Below, one piece after another: positions 31,630-40,947 of a DNA stretch of 64,000 nucleotides (positions within the stretch are counted from its first letter, which is position 1; every line of letters begins with the position of its first letter). The position numbers and the translations under genes were made by a program. The notes beneath the pieces were generated by a model. It ran no database searches, had not been told where the DNA came from, and saw only the letters and a program-made list of their open reading frames with translations. This DNA comes from Halomonas sp. THAF5a. GTDB lineage: Bacteria; Pseudomonadota; Gammaproteobacteria; Pseudomonadales; Halomonadaceae. The stretch is taken from positions 2,542,001-2,606,000 of the forward strand of contig NZ_CP045417.1 in NCBI RefSeq assembly GCF_009363755.1. The letters run 5' to 3'.

Positions 31630-32625
31630 ATGACCAACGACACCCCCTCCGCGGCCGGCACCTCCCTCCTGCGCGACAGTGCCCGCCGCACCCTGGAACT
31701 GGAGCAGCAGGCCGTGGCGGCCCTGGCCGAGCGCCTCGACGACGCCTTCGACCACGCCTGCCGGCTGATCCTGGCCTGCCGCGGCCGCGTGGTGGTCACC
31801 GGCATGGGCAAGTCGGGCCATATCGCCGGCAAGATCGCCGCGACCCTGGCCAGCACCGGCACCCCGGCCTTCTTCGTGCATCCCGGCGAGGCCAGCCACG
31901 GGGACCTGGGCATGATCACTCGCGGCGATGTGGTGCTGGCACTCTCCAACTCCGGCGAGACCGCCGAGGTCACCGCCCTGCTGCCCCTGCTCAAGCGCAT
32001 GGGCACGCCGCTGATCAGCATGACCGGTCGCCCGGATTCGACCCTGGGGCGCCATGCCGACGCCCACCTGGATGCCGGGGTCGAGCGCGAGGCCTGCCCG
32101 CTGGACCTGGCGCCGACCTCCTCCACCACCGCCGCCCTGGCCCTGGGCGACGCCCTGGCCGTGGCGCTGCTCGAGTCCCGCGGCTTCACCGCCGAGGACT
32201 TCGCCCTCTCCCACCCCGGCGGCAGCCTCGGCAAGCGCCTGCTGCTGCGGGTCGCCGACCTGATGCACGAGGGACACCGCCTGCCCGCGGTCCCCCTGGG
32301 CAGCCCGCTGCGCGATGCGCTGCTGGAAATCACCCGCCAGGGCCTGGGCTTTACCTGCGTGGTGGATGACGACGGCCGCCTGGCCGGGGTCTACACCGAC
32401 GGCGACCTGCGCCGCACCCTCGACCAGCACAGCGATCTCTCGGGCCTTACCGTCGACGACGTCATGACCCGCCCCGGCAAGCGCATCGCCCCCGACACCC
32501 TGGCAGCCGAGGCGGTGCGCCTGATGGAGGACGGGCGCATCTCGGCGCTGGCCGTGGTCGACGCCGACGGCCGACCGATCGGAGCCCTGCACATGCACGA
32601 CCTGCTCTCGAGCGGCGTCATCTGA
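31630..32625 (+). CDS. kdsD: KdsD, D-arabinose-5-phosphate isomerase
   Basis: KdsD converts ribulose-5-phosphate to arabinose-5-phosphate, the first step to Kdo of LPS. The 331-residue protein has an N-terminal SIS domain (TGMGKSGHIAGKIAATLAST and FVHPGEASHGDLGMI, then LSNSGETAEV) and two C-terminal CBS domains (about residues 210-325). The Ser-Gly-x-Ser-type sugar-phosphate loop is intact. It is followed by kdsC after 46 bp. Confidence 0.96.
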   Translation: MTNDTPSAAGTSLLRDSARRTLELEQQAVAALAERLDDAFDHACRLILACRGRVVVTGMGKSGHIAGKIAATLASTGTPAFFVHPGEASHGDLGMITRGDVVLALSNSGETAEVTALLPLLKRMGTPLISMTGRPDSTLGRHADAHLDAGVEREACPLDLAPTSSTTAALALGDALAVALLESRGFTAEDFALSHPGGSLGKRLLLRVADLMHEGHRLPAVPLGSPLRDALLEITRQGLGFTCVVDDDGRLAGVYTDGDLRRTLDQHSDLSGLTVDDVMTRPGKRIAPDTLAAEAVRLMEDGRISALAVVDADGRPIGALHMHDLLSSGVI

Positions 32626-32671
32626 CGTCGGCTCGACCACCCGCCTCGCCCGCTACTCGACTGGAGACACC

Positions 32672-33244
32672 ATGAGCCTCGCCCCACCCCAGCCACACCG
32701 CCCCCTCGACGACGGCCCGCTGGTCGACCGCCTGCGCCATGTCCGCCTGCTGGCCATGGACGTCGACGGCGTGCTCACCGACGGGCGCCTCTACTTCCAG
32801 GCCGACGGCCTCGAGGTCAAGGCCTTCCACACCCTCGACGGCCATGGCATCAAGCTCGTCCAGCGCGCCGGCATCGCGGTGGCACTGATCACCGGGCGCG
32901 ACTCGCCGATGGTCAGCCAGCGCGCCGCCGCGCTGGGGATCCAGCATGTCTTCCAGGGCGCCGAGAAGAAGCTCGTCGTGCTGCGCGAGCTGTGTGCCCG
33001 GCTGGGCCTCGCCCTCGAGCAGGTCGCCTACTGCGGCGATGACATGCCCGACGTGGCCGCCATTCGCCGGGCCGGGGTCGGCATCAGCGTGCCCGGCGCG
33101 CCGGCCTACATCCGCGACCAGGCCGACTGGATCACCGAGGCCGCAGGCGGCCACGGCGCGGTGCGCGAGATCTGCGACACCCTGCTGCAGGCCCAGGGGC
33201 ACTGGGACGCCGTGCTCGACACCTACCTCCACGGCGCGAGCTGA
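32672..33244 (+). CDS. kdsC: KdsC, Kdo-8-phosphate phosphatase
   Basis: This HAD-superfamily phosphatase of the C0 cap-less type, 190 residues, removes phosphate from Kdo-8-P. Motif I is AMDVDGVLTDG near residue 30, motif II is LITGRDS near residue 73, motif III includes the lysine in GAEKKL, and motif IV is YCGDDMPD near residue 130. Its place between kdsD and lptC is conserved in Pseudomonas and E. coli. It is followed 3 bp later by lptC. Confidence 0.96.
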   Translation: MSLAPPQPHRPLDDGPLVDRLRHVRLLAMDVDGVLTDGRLYFQADGLEVKAFHTLDGHGIKLVQRAGIAVALITGRDSPMVSQRAAALGIQHVFQGAEKKLVVLRELCARLGLALEQVAYCGDDMPDVAAIRRAGVGISVPGAPAYIRDQADWITEAAGGHGAVREICDTLLQAQGHWDAVLDTYLHGAS

Positions 33245-33247
33245 GCC

Positions 33248-33832
33248 ATGGGCCTGCCGCGCCCGGGCTTTCGCACCGGCCTGGTCCTGCTGCTGCTCGC
33301 CCTGGGGGGCGGGCTGGCCGTGCTCGACCTGCAGGAGGCGCCGGCACCCGGCCCCGTGCCGGGCGACGGCTCGGGCGAGCCCGACTACTACCTGGAGGAC
33401 GCCCGCCTGACGCGCTTCGATGCCTCGGGCGAGCCGCATCAGCGCCTCGACACGCCGCGCCTGACCCACACCCCCCACGATGACGTCACCCGCCTTGCAC
33501 GGCCCGAGGGACGGCTACTGGACCGCTCGGGCCGGGTCTGGCTCGCCAGCGGCGACCACGGCACCCTGGGCGCAGGGGGCAACCCGCTGACCCTGACCGG
33601 CGACGCGCGCCTGCTGGCCCCGGCGGAGCGCTGGCAGCTCGACACCGAGGTCCTGCATTTCGACGCCGACCGCGGCCATGCCTGGAGCGAGACCCCGGCG
33701 CTGCTTCGCCAGCCGCCCCAGCGGATGCGCGGCAAGCGCTTCGACGCCTGGATCCATGACAACCGCGCCCGTCTGACCGACAATGTGCGCGGCCACCATC
33801 CGCCCGACACCCGCGAGGACCCCGAGTCATGA
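33248..33832 (+). CDS. lptC: LptC, inner-membrane LPS transport protein
   Basis: LptC is a bitopic protein joining the LptB2FG extractor to the LptA bridge. The 194-residue product has one N-terminal membrane span (about residues 8-26) and a periplasmic beta-jellyroll with [17 protein letters not shown] near residue 46, typical of LptC. The C-terminal tail is hydrophilic. Its stop overlaps the lptA start by 4 bp. Confidence 0.9.
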   Translation: MGLPRPGFRTGLVLLLLALGGGLAVLDLQEAPAPGPVPGDGSGEPDYYLEDARLTRFDASGEPHQRLDTPRLTHTPHDDVTRLARPEGRLLDRSGRVWLASGDHGTLGAGGNPLTLTGDARLLAPAERWQLDTEVLHFDADRGHAWSETPALLRQPPQRMRGKRFDAWIHDNRARLTDNVRGHHPPDTREDPES

Positions 33833-34359
33833 TGCGAGCCTTCTTCGCCCCCCTGCTGACCCTCGGCGTCATCGGCCTGCTGCTCGGCAGCTCTCCGGCC
33901 CTGGCCCTCGAGGGCGATGCCAGCGCCCCGATCCAGGTCGAGGCCGACCGCCTCGACCTCGACGACCGCGCGGGCACCGCCGTCTATACCGGCGACGTGG
34001 AGATCCAGCAGGGCAGCATGCAGCTGACCGGCGCACGGGTCGAGATCCAGCGCAACGACCAGGGCCAGCTGACCCGGGCCACCGCCACCGGCGAGCGTGC
34101 CTACATCGAGCAGCGGCCCGCCCCGGACGAACCCCTGGTACGCGGCTGGGGTCGCACCGTGGTCTATCACGTCGCCGAGCGTCGCATCGAGCTGATCGAC
34201 CGCGCCGAACTCCACCAGGGCGGGGACACCTTCGATGGCGGCTACCTCGAGTACTTCCTCGACCGTCGCGTCGTCCAGGCGCGCGCCGACGCCCAGGGCG
34301 TCGGGGAGCGCCAGCGCGTGCGCATGACCCTCGAACCCGAACAGCAGGATGGGCCGTGA
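33829..34359 (+). CDS. lptA: LptA, periplasmic LPS transport bridge protein
   Basis: The 176-residue protein has a signal peptide ending SPALA. The OstA/LptA jellyroll begins [20 protein letters not shown] and continues with [20 protein letters not shown]. LptA oligomerises to carry LPS across the periplasm to LptDE. It overlaps lptC by 4 bp and lptB by 1 bp, so the three are translated together. Confidence 0.94.
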   Translation: MMRAFFAPLLTLGVIGLLLGSSPALALEGDASAPIQVEADRLDLDDRAGTAVYTGDVEIQQGSMQLTGARVEIQRNDQGQLTRATATGERAYIEQRPAPDEPLVRGWGRTVVYHVAERRIELIDRAELHQGGDTFDGGYLEYFLDRRVVQARADAQGVGERQRVRMTLEPEQQDGP

Positions 34360-35084
34360 TGAAGACCCTGAGGGCCGAACACCTGGCCAAGAGCTACAAG
34401 CGCCGCCGGGTGGTGCAGGACATCAGCCTCTCCATCGAGCAGGGCCGGATCGTCGGCCTGCTCGGTCCCAACGGGGCCGGCAAGACCACCTCCTTCTACA
34501 TGATCGTCGGCCTGGTGCGCGCCGATGCCGGCGCGGTGCATATCGACGACCGGGACCTGTCGACGGCGGCCATGCACGAGCGCGCCCGGGCCGGCATTGG
34601 CTACCTGCCCCAGGAGGCCTCGATCTTTCGCAAGCTGTCGGTCGCCGACAACATCATGGCGATCCTCGAGACCCGCCGCGACCTCGACCGCGCCGGCCGC
34701 CAGCGCCGGCTCGAGGAGCTTCTCGAGGACTTCCACGTGACCCACATCCGCGACAACCTTGGCATGAGCCTGTCCGGGGGCGAGCGCCGCCGCGTGGAGA
34801 TCGCCCGGGCGCTGGCCACCGAGCCCGCCTTCATCCTCCTCGACGAACCCTTCGCGGGGGTCGACCCGATCTCGGTGGGCGAGATCAAGGGCATCATCCG
34901 CCAGCTCAAGGCGCGCGACATCGGGGTGCTGATCACCGACCACAACGTGCGCGAGACCCTCGACATCTGCGACACCGCCTACATCGTAGGCGACGGCCGC
35001 ATCATCGCCGAGGGAGATGCCGAGGCGATCCTCGCCAACCAGCGGGTGCGCGATGTCTACCTGGGTCAGGACTTCCGCCTCTGA
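34359..35084 (+). CDS. lptB: LptB, ATPase of the LPS export complex
   Basis: This cytoplasmic ABC ATPase of 241 residues drives LPS extraction by LptFG. Walker A is GPNGAGKTT, the signature is [15 protein letters not shown], Walker B is [12 protein letters not shown], and the switch histidine is in TDHNVRETL. The start at 34359 overlaps the lptA stop as TGATG. The frame is open further upstream, but only through lptC and lptA sequence. Confidence 0.97.
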   Translation: MKTLRAEHLAKSYKRRRVVQDISLSIEQGRIVGLLGPNGAGKTTSFYMIVGLVRADAGAVHIDDRDLSTAAMHERARAGIGYLPQEASIFRKLSVADNIMAILETRRDLDRAGRQRRLEELLEDFHVTHIRDNLGMSLSGGERRRVEIARALATEPAFILLDEPFAGVDPISVGEIKGIIRQLKARDIGVLITDHNVRETLDICDTAYIVGDGRIIAEGDAEAILANQRVRDVYLGQDFRL

Positions 35085-35150
35085 CCGTCCGATCGATCGC
35101 AATACCCTGATGCACATGTCGTTATTCGCCTACGGCATGCTGCTTGCGCA

Positions 35151-35166
35151 TGGCACGATTGTTGCT
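35151..35166 (+). promoter_or_regulatory. Sigma-54 (-24/-12) promoter in front of rpoN
   Basis: TGGCACG-N4-TTGCT matches the established sigma-54 promoter consensus at every defined position, with GG and GC separated by exactly 10 bp. It lies 72 bp upstream of the rpoN start codon, in the correct direction, in the gap after lptB. Transcription would start near 35177. It suggests that sigma-54 acts on its own gene, by activation or by occlusion. Confidence 0.75.
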
Positions 35167-35238
35167 AATTCTTCGGTTGCACCTCCCGCACCCAGCCGCT
35201 AGGGTGGAAATTTTCGGCACGTCGAGGGAACTCCTCTC

Positions 35239-36657
35239 ATGGCCATGAAGGCTTCCCTGCAGCTTCGCGTCGGCACCCAGCTGACCATGACCCCCCAGCT
35301 CCAGCAGGCCATTGCCCTGCTGCAGCTCTCGACCCTGGACCTGCGCCAGGAGATCCAGCAGGCGCTGGAATCCAACCCCTTGCTGGACGTCGAGGAGGAG
35401 TTCGGCGAACAGGCGGTGAGCGAGACGCCCGACGACGACTGGGCCAGCGAGATTCCCGACGAGCTCAGCACCGACAGCGACTGGTCCGATACCTATCAGG
35501 ACCTGGGCGGCGCGCCCGCCGGCGGCGAGGCGCCGGACTTCGAGCGCCAGGCCGCGGGCCAGAGCCTCCAGGGGCACCTCGCCTGGCAGCTGGCGATGAC
35601 CGACCTGGACCCGCAGCAGATGCGCATCGCCGAGAGCCTGATCGACGCCGTCAACGCCGACGGCTACCTCATCCAGCCCCTGGACGAGATCCGCGACGGC
35701 CTCAAGGCCCAGGGCCTCACCGGGCTGCGTGGCCGGGAGGTCGAGCAGGTGCTGCTGCGCCTGCAGCAGTTCGAGCCCACCGGCGTCTTCGCCCGCGACC
35801 TGCGCGAGTGCCTGCTGCTGCAGCTCGCCACCCTGCCCGACGACACCCCGCTGCTGCCCCAGGCCCGGCGCCTGGTGCGCCAGTTCCTCGAGGCGCTGGC
35901 CGGCGATGACCGCCGCCTGCTCAAGCGCCGCCTCGGCCTCGACGACGACGCCCTCGATACGGCGATCGGCCTGGTGCGATCGCTGGATCCACGCCCCGGC
36001 AGCGCCTTCGGCGAGGGCGACAGCGACTACGTGATCCCCGACTTGGTCGCCCGCCACACCCACGAGGGCTGGCAGGTAGAGCTCAATCCCGAGGCGATGC
36101 CACGCCTGCGCATTCAGCCCGACTACGCCGCCCTGATCCGGCGCGCCGACAAGAGCGCCGACAACCAGTTCCTCAAGGACCACCTGCAGGAGGCGCGCTG
36201 GCTGATGAAGAGCCTCGCCAGCCGCAACGACACCCTGCTGCGGGTGGGCCGCGAGATCATGGCCCGCCAGCTCGACTTCCTGGAGCACGGCGAGGAGGCC
36301 ATGAAACCGCTGATCCTGGCCGATATCGCCCAGGTCGTGGAGATGCACGAATCGACCATCTCGCGGGTCACCACCCAGAAATTCATCCATACGCCGCGCG
36401 GCATGTTCGAGCTCAAGTACTTCTTCTCGAGCCAGGTGGGCGGCGGCAGCGGCGAGGGCGACGCCCACTCCAGCACCGCCATCCGCGCGCGGATCCGCAA
36501 GCTGATCCAGGACGAGCCGCCGCGCAAGCCGCTCTCGGACAGCCGGCTGGTCGCCCTGCTCGACGAGGCCGGCATCAGCGTGGCCCGGCGCACGGTGGCC
36601 AAGTATCGCGAAGGGATGGGCATCCCCTCCTCCAGCGAACGAAAGCGGCTGAGATGA
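35239..36657 (+). CDS. rpoN: RNA polymerase sigma-54 factor
   Basis: This 472-residue sigma factor recognises -24/-12 promoters and needs AAA+ activators. Region I is the Gln/Leu-rich N terminus (LTMTPQLQQAIALLQLS, then LRQEIQQALESNPLL). An acidic region II follows, then the core-binding domain, a helix-turn-helix near residues 360-380 (HESTISRVTTQK) and the RpoN box ARRTVAKYRE near the C terminus. It is followed by hpf-ptsN-rapZ-ptsO, the standard rpoN neighbourhood. GAGGGA precedes the ATG. Confidence 0.98.
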   Translation: MAMKASLQLRVGTQLTMTPQLQQAIALLQLSTLDLRQEIQQALESNPLLDVEEEFGEQAVSETPDDDWASEIPDELSTDSDWSDTYQDLGGAPAGGEAPDFERQAAGQSLQGHLAWQLAMTDLDPQQMRIAESLIDAVNADGYLIQPLDEIRDGLKAQGLTGLRGREVEQVLLRLQQFEPTGVFARDLRECLLLQLATLPDDTPLLPQARRLVRQFLEALAGDDRRLLKRRLGLDDDALDTAIGLVRSLDPRPGSAFGEGDSDYVIPDLVARHTHEGWQVELNPEAMPRLRIQPDYAALIRRADKSADNQFLKDHLQEARWLMKSLASRNDTLLRVGREIMARQLDFLEHGEEAMKPLILADIAQVVEMHESTISRVTTQKFIHTPRGMFELKYFFSSQVGGGSGEGDAHSSTAIRARIRKLIQDEPPRKPLSDSRLVALLDEAGISVARRTVAKYREGMGIPSSSERKRLR

Positions 36658-36826
36658 GGCCCCTGTTCGGCCTCCCGCGGCGCCGAAATGACCAGGCCCC
36701 ATCCCTGCGCAAACGGTTGAATTGACGCCGTTCGCACCGCGCCACACCGCCCCCGACCGAGGGGGTATGCAGGACGCTAAAAAGGGTTACAATCGACCCA
36801 CACCCCGAAAGAGCAAGGAGCGTGTC

Positions 36827-37135
36827 ATGCAAGTCAACATCACCGGCCATCATGTGGAACTGACCGACGCACTGCGTGACTATGTGCAGGAAAAACTGAC
36901 CCGCGTCGAGCGTCACTACGACAACATCACCAACGTGCAGGTCACCCTCTCCGTCGAGAAGGAGCGCCAGCAAGCCGCCTGCACCCTGCATGCCGCCGGT
37001 GCCGACCTCCATGCCGAGGCCATGGAGAACGACATGTACGCCGCCATCGATGCCCTGGCCGACAAGCTCGACCGCCAGCTGGTCAAGCACAAGGAAAAGG
37101 CCCAGGCCCGCGCCCAGGGCGCCGGCGCGCGCTGA
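36827..37135 (+). CDS. hpf: Short ribosome hibernation promoting factor (HPF/YhbH)
   Basis: The 102-residue protein starts MQVNITGHHVELTDALRDYV and keeps the S30AE fold pattern through NVQVTLSVEKERQQAACT. The length is that of short HPF, which with RMF forms inactive 100S ribosomes in gammaproteobacteria. AAGGAG precedes the ATG at 36827. The 169 bp gap to rpoN holds a weak hairpin and a TACAAT at 36790 but no convincing full promoter. Confidence 0.94.
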   Translation: MQVNITGHHVELTDALRDYVQEKLTRVERHYDNITNVQVTLSVEKERQQAACTLHAAGADLHAEAMENDMYAAIDALADKLDRQLVKHKEKAQARAQGAGAR

Positions 37136-37142
37136 CGCCATC

Positions 37143-37628
37143 ATGACACTGGACGCCATCCTGCCCCCCGAGCGCACCCTCTTCGATGTGCCCGGGGGAA
37201 GCAAGAAGCGGGTGCTGGAGTTCTTCAGCACCTTCATCGCCCAGAACACGCCCAGCCTCGACAGCCAGGAGGTCTTCAGCCGCCTGATCGGCCGCGAGCG
37301 GCTGGGCAGCACCGGGATCGGCCACGGGGTGGCCATTCCGCATGCCCGCAACCCGCACTGCAAGGCCCCCATCGCCGGCTTTCTCAAGCTGGCCGAGCCG
37401 GTGGACTTCGACGCCATCGACGGGGAACCGGTGGACCTGGTCTTCGTGCTGCTGGTGCCCGAGGAGGCCGACGAGGCCCACCTCGCCCTGCTGGGGCAGG
37501 TCGCCGGCGTCATGAACGACGCCGACACCCGTGGGCGCCTGCGCCACAGCACGAGCCAGCGGGAACTCCATGAGCACCTCATGGAGGCCATACGCCAACA
37601 GGCCCCGAGCGGCCGTCAGGGCGGCTGA
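37143..37628 (+). CDS. ptsN: PtsN, EIIA of the nitrogen PTS
   Basis: PtsN is a regulatory PTS EIIA protein that takes phosphate from NPr and controls potassium and other functions rather than sugar uptake. The product is 161 residues from the ATG at 37143. The phosphorylated histidine is His67 in GHGVAIPHARN, and LLVPEEADEAHL follows. It lies 7 bp after hpf and 43 bp before rapZ, the conserved order. Confidence 0.95.
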   Translation: MTLDAILPPERTLFDVPGGSKKRVLEFFSTFIAQNTPSLDSQEVFSRLIGRERLGSTGIGHGVAIPHARNPHCKAPIAGFLKLAEPVDFDAIDGEPVDLVFVLLVPEEADEAHLALLGQVAGVMNDADTRGRLRHSTSQRELHEHLMEAIRQQAPSGRQGG

Positions 37629-37671
37629 CCCCCGGGGCACCGCCCGCCCCTACGCGACCAGGAGACCCCGC

Positions 37672-38586
37672 ATGCAGCTCGTGATCATCAGTGGCCGGTC
37701 GGGTTCCGGCAAGTCGATCGCGCTGCAGGCGCTGGAGGACCTGGGCTACTACGCCATCGACAACCTGCCGGCCATGCTCCTCGGGCCGCTGGTGGACGAA
37801 CTCCAGCAGGGCAAGAGCCTGCGCTCCTCCATCGCCGTCAGCATCGATGCGCGCAACCTGCCGGACGCCCTGGCGCGCTTCCCGGAGCTCCTCGACGACC
37901 TGCGCGCCCGGGAGCTCGCCTGCCAGGTGGTCTACCTGACCACCGATGCGCGGATCCTGCTGGAGCGCTACTCCCATACCCGCCGCCGCCACCCCCTCAC
38001 CCGCGACAGCGACATGAGCCTGGCCGAGGCGATCGATACCGAGGAGCAGGCCCTCTCGGAGATTCGCGACCTCGCCGATCTGGTAATCGACACCACCCGG
38101 CTCTCGGTGCACGAGCTGCGCGGGCGCATCACCGACCAGGTGGCGGGCCATCGCGCCGAGCAGATGACGCTGACCGTGGAGTCCTTCGGCTTCAAGCGCG
38201 GCGTGCCGCTGGATGCCGACATCGTCTTCGACGCCCGCTGCCTGCCCAACCCCTACTGGGATCCTGAGCTGCGCGACGCGACGGGACGCGATCCCAGCAT
38301 CGTCGCCTTCCTCGACGGCTACCCGGTGGTCGCCGAGATGCACGACGATATCCTCGCCTGGGTGGAACGCTGGCTGCCGCACTATCGCACCAGCCAGCGC
38401 AGCTACCTGACCGTGGCCGTCGGCTGCACCGGCGGCCAGCACCGCTCCGTCTACCTCGCCGAGCGGCTGGCCGCCCACCTGGCATCGCGGCACGCCGGGG
38501 TGCGGCTGCGCCATCGCGAGCTGGGCGTGCAGGTCACCCTCCCCGATGCATCGGCGGGTGACGACGCGCCGCAGGAAGGAGGCTGA
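37672..38586 (+). CDS. rapZ: RapZ, RNase adaptor / nucleotide-binding protein
   Basis: The 304-residue protein has Walker A GRSGSGKS at residues 8-15. The C-terminal domain of the family has VGCTGGQHRSVYLAERL and a preceding FKRGVPLDADIVFDARCLPNP. In enterobacteria RapZ delivers GlmZ sRNA to RNase E to set GlmS levels, and so amino-sugar supply for the envelope. Whether the sRNA partners exist here is unknown. The start at 37672 follows AGGAGA. Confidence 0.95.
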   Translation: MQLVIISGRSGSGKSIALQALEDLGYYAIDNLPAMLLGPLVDELQQGKSLRSSIAVSIDARNLPDALARFPELLDDLRARELACQVVYLTTDARILLERYSHTRRRHPLTRDSDMSLAEAIDTEEQALSEIRDLADLVIDTTRLSVHELRGRITDQVAGHRAEQMTLTVESFGFKRGVPLDADIVFDARCLPNPYWDPELRDATGRDPSIVAFLDGYPVVAEMHDDILAWVERWLPHYRTSQRSYLTVAVGCTGGQHRSVYLAERLAAHLASRHAGVRLRHRELGVQVTLPDASAGDDAPQEGG

Positions 38587-38589
38587 GGC

Positions 38590-38859
38590 GTGCCGAGCCG
38601 CAAGCTGACCCTGACCAACCGCCGCGGCCTGCATGCCCGCGCCGCCACCAAGCTGGTGCAGTGCTGTCAGCCCTTCGACGCACGGGTCACCGTGCACCGG
38701 GACGGCCAGCAGGCGGACGCCGGCAACATCATGTCGCTGCTGATCCTCGCCGCCCCCTGCGGCACCGAGCTCGAGGTGCACACCCAGGGCGCGGAGGCCG
38801 ACGCGGCCCTCGAGGCGGTCGCCGCCCTCTTCGAGGCCCGCTTCGACGAGGACGCCTGA
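38590..38859 (+). CDS. ptsO: PtsO (NPr), HPr-like phosphocarrier of the nitrogen PTS
   Basis: This 89-residue HPr-fold protein carries the phosphoryl acceptor His15 in NRRGLHARAATKLV. It passes phosphate from EI-Ntr (PtsP) to PtsN. The start is GTG at 38590, with GGAGG ten bases upstream. It begins 3 bp after the rapZ stop and closes the rpoN-hpf-ptsN-rapZ-ptsO series. Confidence 0.94.
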   Translation: MPSRKLTLTNRRGLHARAATKLVQCCQPFDARVTVHRDGQQADAGNIMSLLILAAPCGTELEVHTQGAEADAALEAVAALFEARFDEDA

Positions 38860-38927
38860 GTGGCAACCGCCGGGCGCAGGATCATGCCGCCACAAGAAAT
38901 GCCATTCACCCTTTTGAAGCCTCATCT

Positions 38928-39467
38928 ATGGAACTGATCCAGAGTGGCAAGTATTCCCTTGTCCACTATGACGCCGAGCGAGACCACTTCATCAAGACCT
39001 TCCAGCCGAAGACCTTCGACCGCCTGCGTTACGCGCTGCGCATTCGTCCCTACCCGGGGCATAACGTCGTCCTGATAGCGAAGCGCCTGGAGGCACTCGG
39101 CATCGCCACGCCGACCATCGTCGAGACGCAACGATACCGCTCGGTGACCGAGAACATTCGCGGCACCCCCCTGAAGCGGCTCATCCTGGATTCACCCATG
39201 CTTCAGGAGCAGTACCTGGATGCGCTGACAGCCTTCGACCACCACGGCATTCATTGTCGTGGCCTGCATACCAACAATTTTCTGGTCCGTGACGAGCGCC
39301 TGTTTGCCATCGACCTCGATGCCTACAAGGCACCTCGCTGGCTGCGTTACTCTCGCCGCGAGTATCTGGACTGCCTGAGACGCTCCCTGAAGGGTGAGGA
39401 GGCGTTCCTCTTCGCGCGTCTGCTTGAACGGCTGGGCCTGGACGAGCACTATCAACCGCTGAGATGA
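38928..39467 (+). CDS. Small kinase-fold protein, LPS-kinase / 'toluene tolerance'-like
   Basis: The 179-residue protein looks like a short member of the LPS/Kdo-kinase (InaA/WaaP-like) group, in which Pseudomonas proteins are labelled toluene tolerance. It has a phosphotransferase core of GIHCRGLHTNNFLV followed by LFAIDLDAYKAPRW, the positions of the catalytic loop and metal-binding Asp. An upstream KRLEALGIATPTIVE matches that family's pattern. No N-terminal glycine loop is clear. Base composition is visibly lower in G+C than both neighbours, suggesting later acquisition. The role is inferred; activity is not assured. Confidence 0.65.
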   Translation: MELIQSGKYSLVHYDAERDHFIKTFQPKTFDRLRYALRIRPYPGHNVVLIAKRLEALGIATPTIVETQRYRSVTENIRGTPLKRLILDSPMLQEQYLDALTAFDHHGIHCRGLHTNNFLVRDERLFAIDLDAYKAPRWLRYSRREYLDCLRRSLKGEEAFLFARLLERLGLDEHYQPLR

Positions 39468-39484
39468 GCGTCTCCAGGCCCAGC
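39431..39484. terminator. Inverted repeat across the kinase-like gene and pmbA ends
   Basis: GCTGGGCCTGGA (39431-39442) and its perfect complement (39473-39484) flank the stop codon of the kinase-like gene and lie 5 bases before the pmbA stop. The 30-base loop is long for a terminator and no T tract follows, so the role is uncertain. Confidence 0.35.
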
Positions 39485-39489
39485 ATGGC

Positions 39490-40830
39490 TCAGCCGCCGG
39501 CCACCACCATCTCGTCGATCAGCCAGCTGCCGGTGTGGATGCTGCCGCGGGTGTCGGTATCGTTCCCCACGCCGGCGAGCCCCTGGAACATCGTCTCGAG
39601 GTTGCCGGCGATGGTGAACTCCTCCACCGGATGCTGGATCCTGCCGTCCTCGACCCAGAAGCCCGCCGCCCCGCGGGAGTAGTCGCCGGTCACGCCGTTG
39701 ACGCCCTGCCCCATCAGCTCGGTGACCAGCACGCCGCGGCCCATGCGCTCGAGCAGCGCCTCGCGGCTCTGAAGCGGCGCGGTGATGCGCAGGTTGCGGG
39801 CGCCGCCGGCGTTGCCGGTGGTCTCGAGGCCCAGTCGACGGGCGCTGTAGGCCGAGAGCATGTAGCTCGCCAGGCGACCGTCGCGGACGAAGACGTTGTC
39901 ACGGGTCTGCACGCCATCGTTGTCGAAGGGCGAGCTCGCCATGGCCCCGACCTCCATGGGACGCTCGCCGAGGCTGAACCACTCGGGGAAGAGCGGGTCG
40001 CCGAGGCGGTCACAGAGGAAGGAGGCCTCGCGGAACAGCGCCCCGCCGGCGATGGCGCTCATCAGGTGGCCGACCAGGCCGCTGGCCAGGGTCGGGTCGA
40101 AGAGCACCGGCATGCGCCCGGTGGCCGGGCGCTTAGCCCCGAGGCGGCTCAGGGTGCGTCGGGCGGCGCTCTCGCCGACCGCCTCGGCGGCCAGCAGGTC
40201 GCGGGGATCCCGGGCGCTGGTGTAGTCGTAATCGCGCTGCATGCCACTCTCGTCCTCGGCGATCAGCAGGCAGGAGAGCGAGTGGCGGCTGCCGCGCTGG
40301 CTGCCCAGGAAGCCGTGGCTGTTGGCGTAGACGCGCACCCCCTCGCCGCTGGAGAGGCTCGCCCCGTCGGAGCTCTTGATGCCCGCCACGCCGCGGCCGG
40401 CCGCCTCGCAGCGCAGGGCGAGCTCGGTGGCCTCGTCGATGGAGAGCGGCCAGGGATGGTGGACCTCGAGGTCGGGCAGGTCGGTCGCCATCAGTACCGC
40501 GTCCGCCAGGCCCGAGGCCGGGTCCTCGCCGGTGTGGCGGGCGATGGAGAGCGCCTTCTCGACCGCGGCGCGCACCGAGGCCTCGCCGGCATCGCTGGAG
40601 GAGGCGCTGCCCTTGCGCTGCCCCACGTAGACGGTGACGGCGATCCCCTGGTCCCGGGACAGCTCGACCGTTTCCACCTCTCCCTCGCGGACGCTGACGC
40701 CGACGCCCTGGTCGACGCTGGCCCCCACCTCGCAGGCCTCGGCCCCGAGCTGGCGTGCCAGGTCCAGGGCCATCCGGGCGCGACTCTCCAGCAGGGCCTG
40801 CTGGGCGGCGGCATCGAAAGCCTGTGTCAT
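39490..40830 (-). CDS. pmbA: PmbA/TldE, subunit of the TldD-TldE metalloprotease
   Basis: PmbA (TldE) pairs with TldD as a heterodimeric protease that degrades unfolded peptides and matures some modified peptides. The 446-residue protein shows the shared modulator-of-gyrase fold, with GQGVNGVTGDYSRGAAGFWVE near the C terminus and TGNAGGARNLRI before it. Unlike TldD it lacks an HExxxH zinc site, as expected. It is on the minus strand, divergent from darP. Confidence 0.94.
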   Translation of the reverse strand: MTQAFDAAAQQALLESRARMALDLARQLGAEACEVGASVDQGVGVSVREGEVETVELSRDQGIAVTVYVGQRKGSASSSDAGEASVRAAVEKALSIARHTGEDPASGLADAVLMATDLPDLEVHHPWPLSIDEATELALRCEAAGRGVAGIKSSDGASLSSGEGVRVYANSHGFLGSQRGSRHSLSCLLIAEDESGMQRDYDYTSARDPRDLLAAEAVGESAARRTLSRLGAKRPATGRMPVLFDPTLASGLVGHLMSAIAGGALFREASFLCDRLGDPLFPEWFSLGERPMEVGAMASSPFDNDGVQTRDNVFVRDGRLASYMLSAYSARRLGLETTGNAGGARNLRITAPLQSREALLERMGRGVLVTELMGQGVNGVTGDYSRGAAGFWVEDGRIQHPVEEFTIAGNLETMFQGLAGVGNDTDTRGSIHTGSWLIDEMVVAGG

Positions 40831-40947
40831 GTACGTCTCTCCTTACTCGGCCGACCGGTCGCCGGCCCTCAAGATGGTGCATTGTCCAGCCCCGTACCGC
40901 GGGCTGATATACTGGCGCGATTCGATCCCCGACGAAGTGGAACCGGC

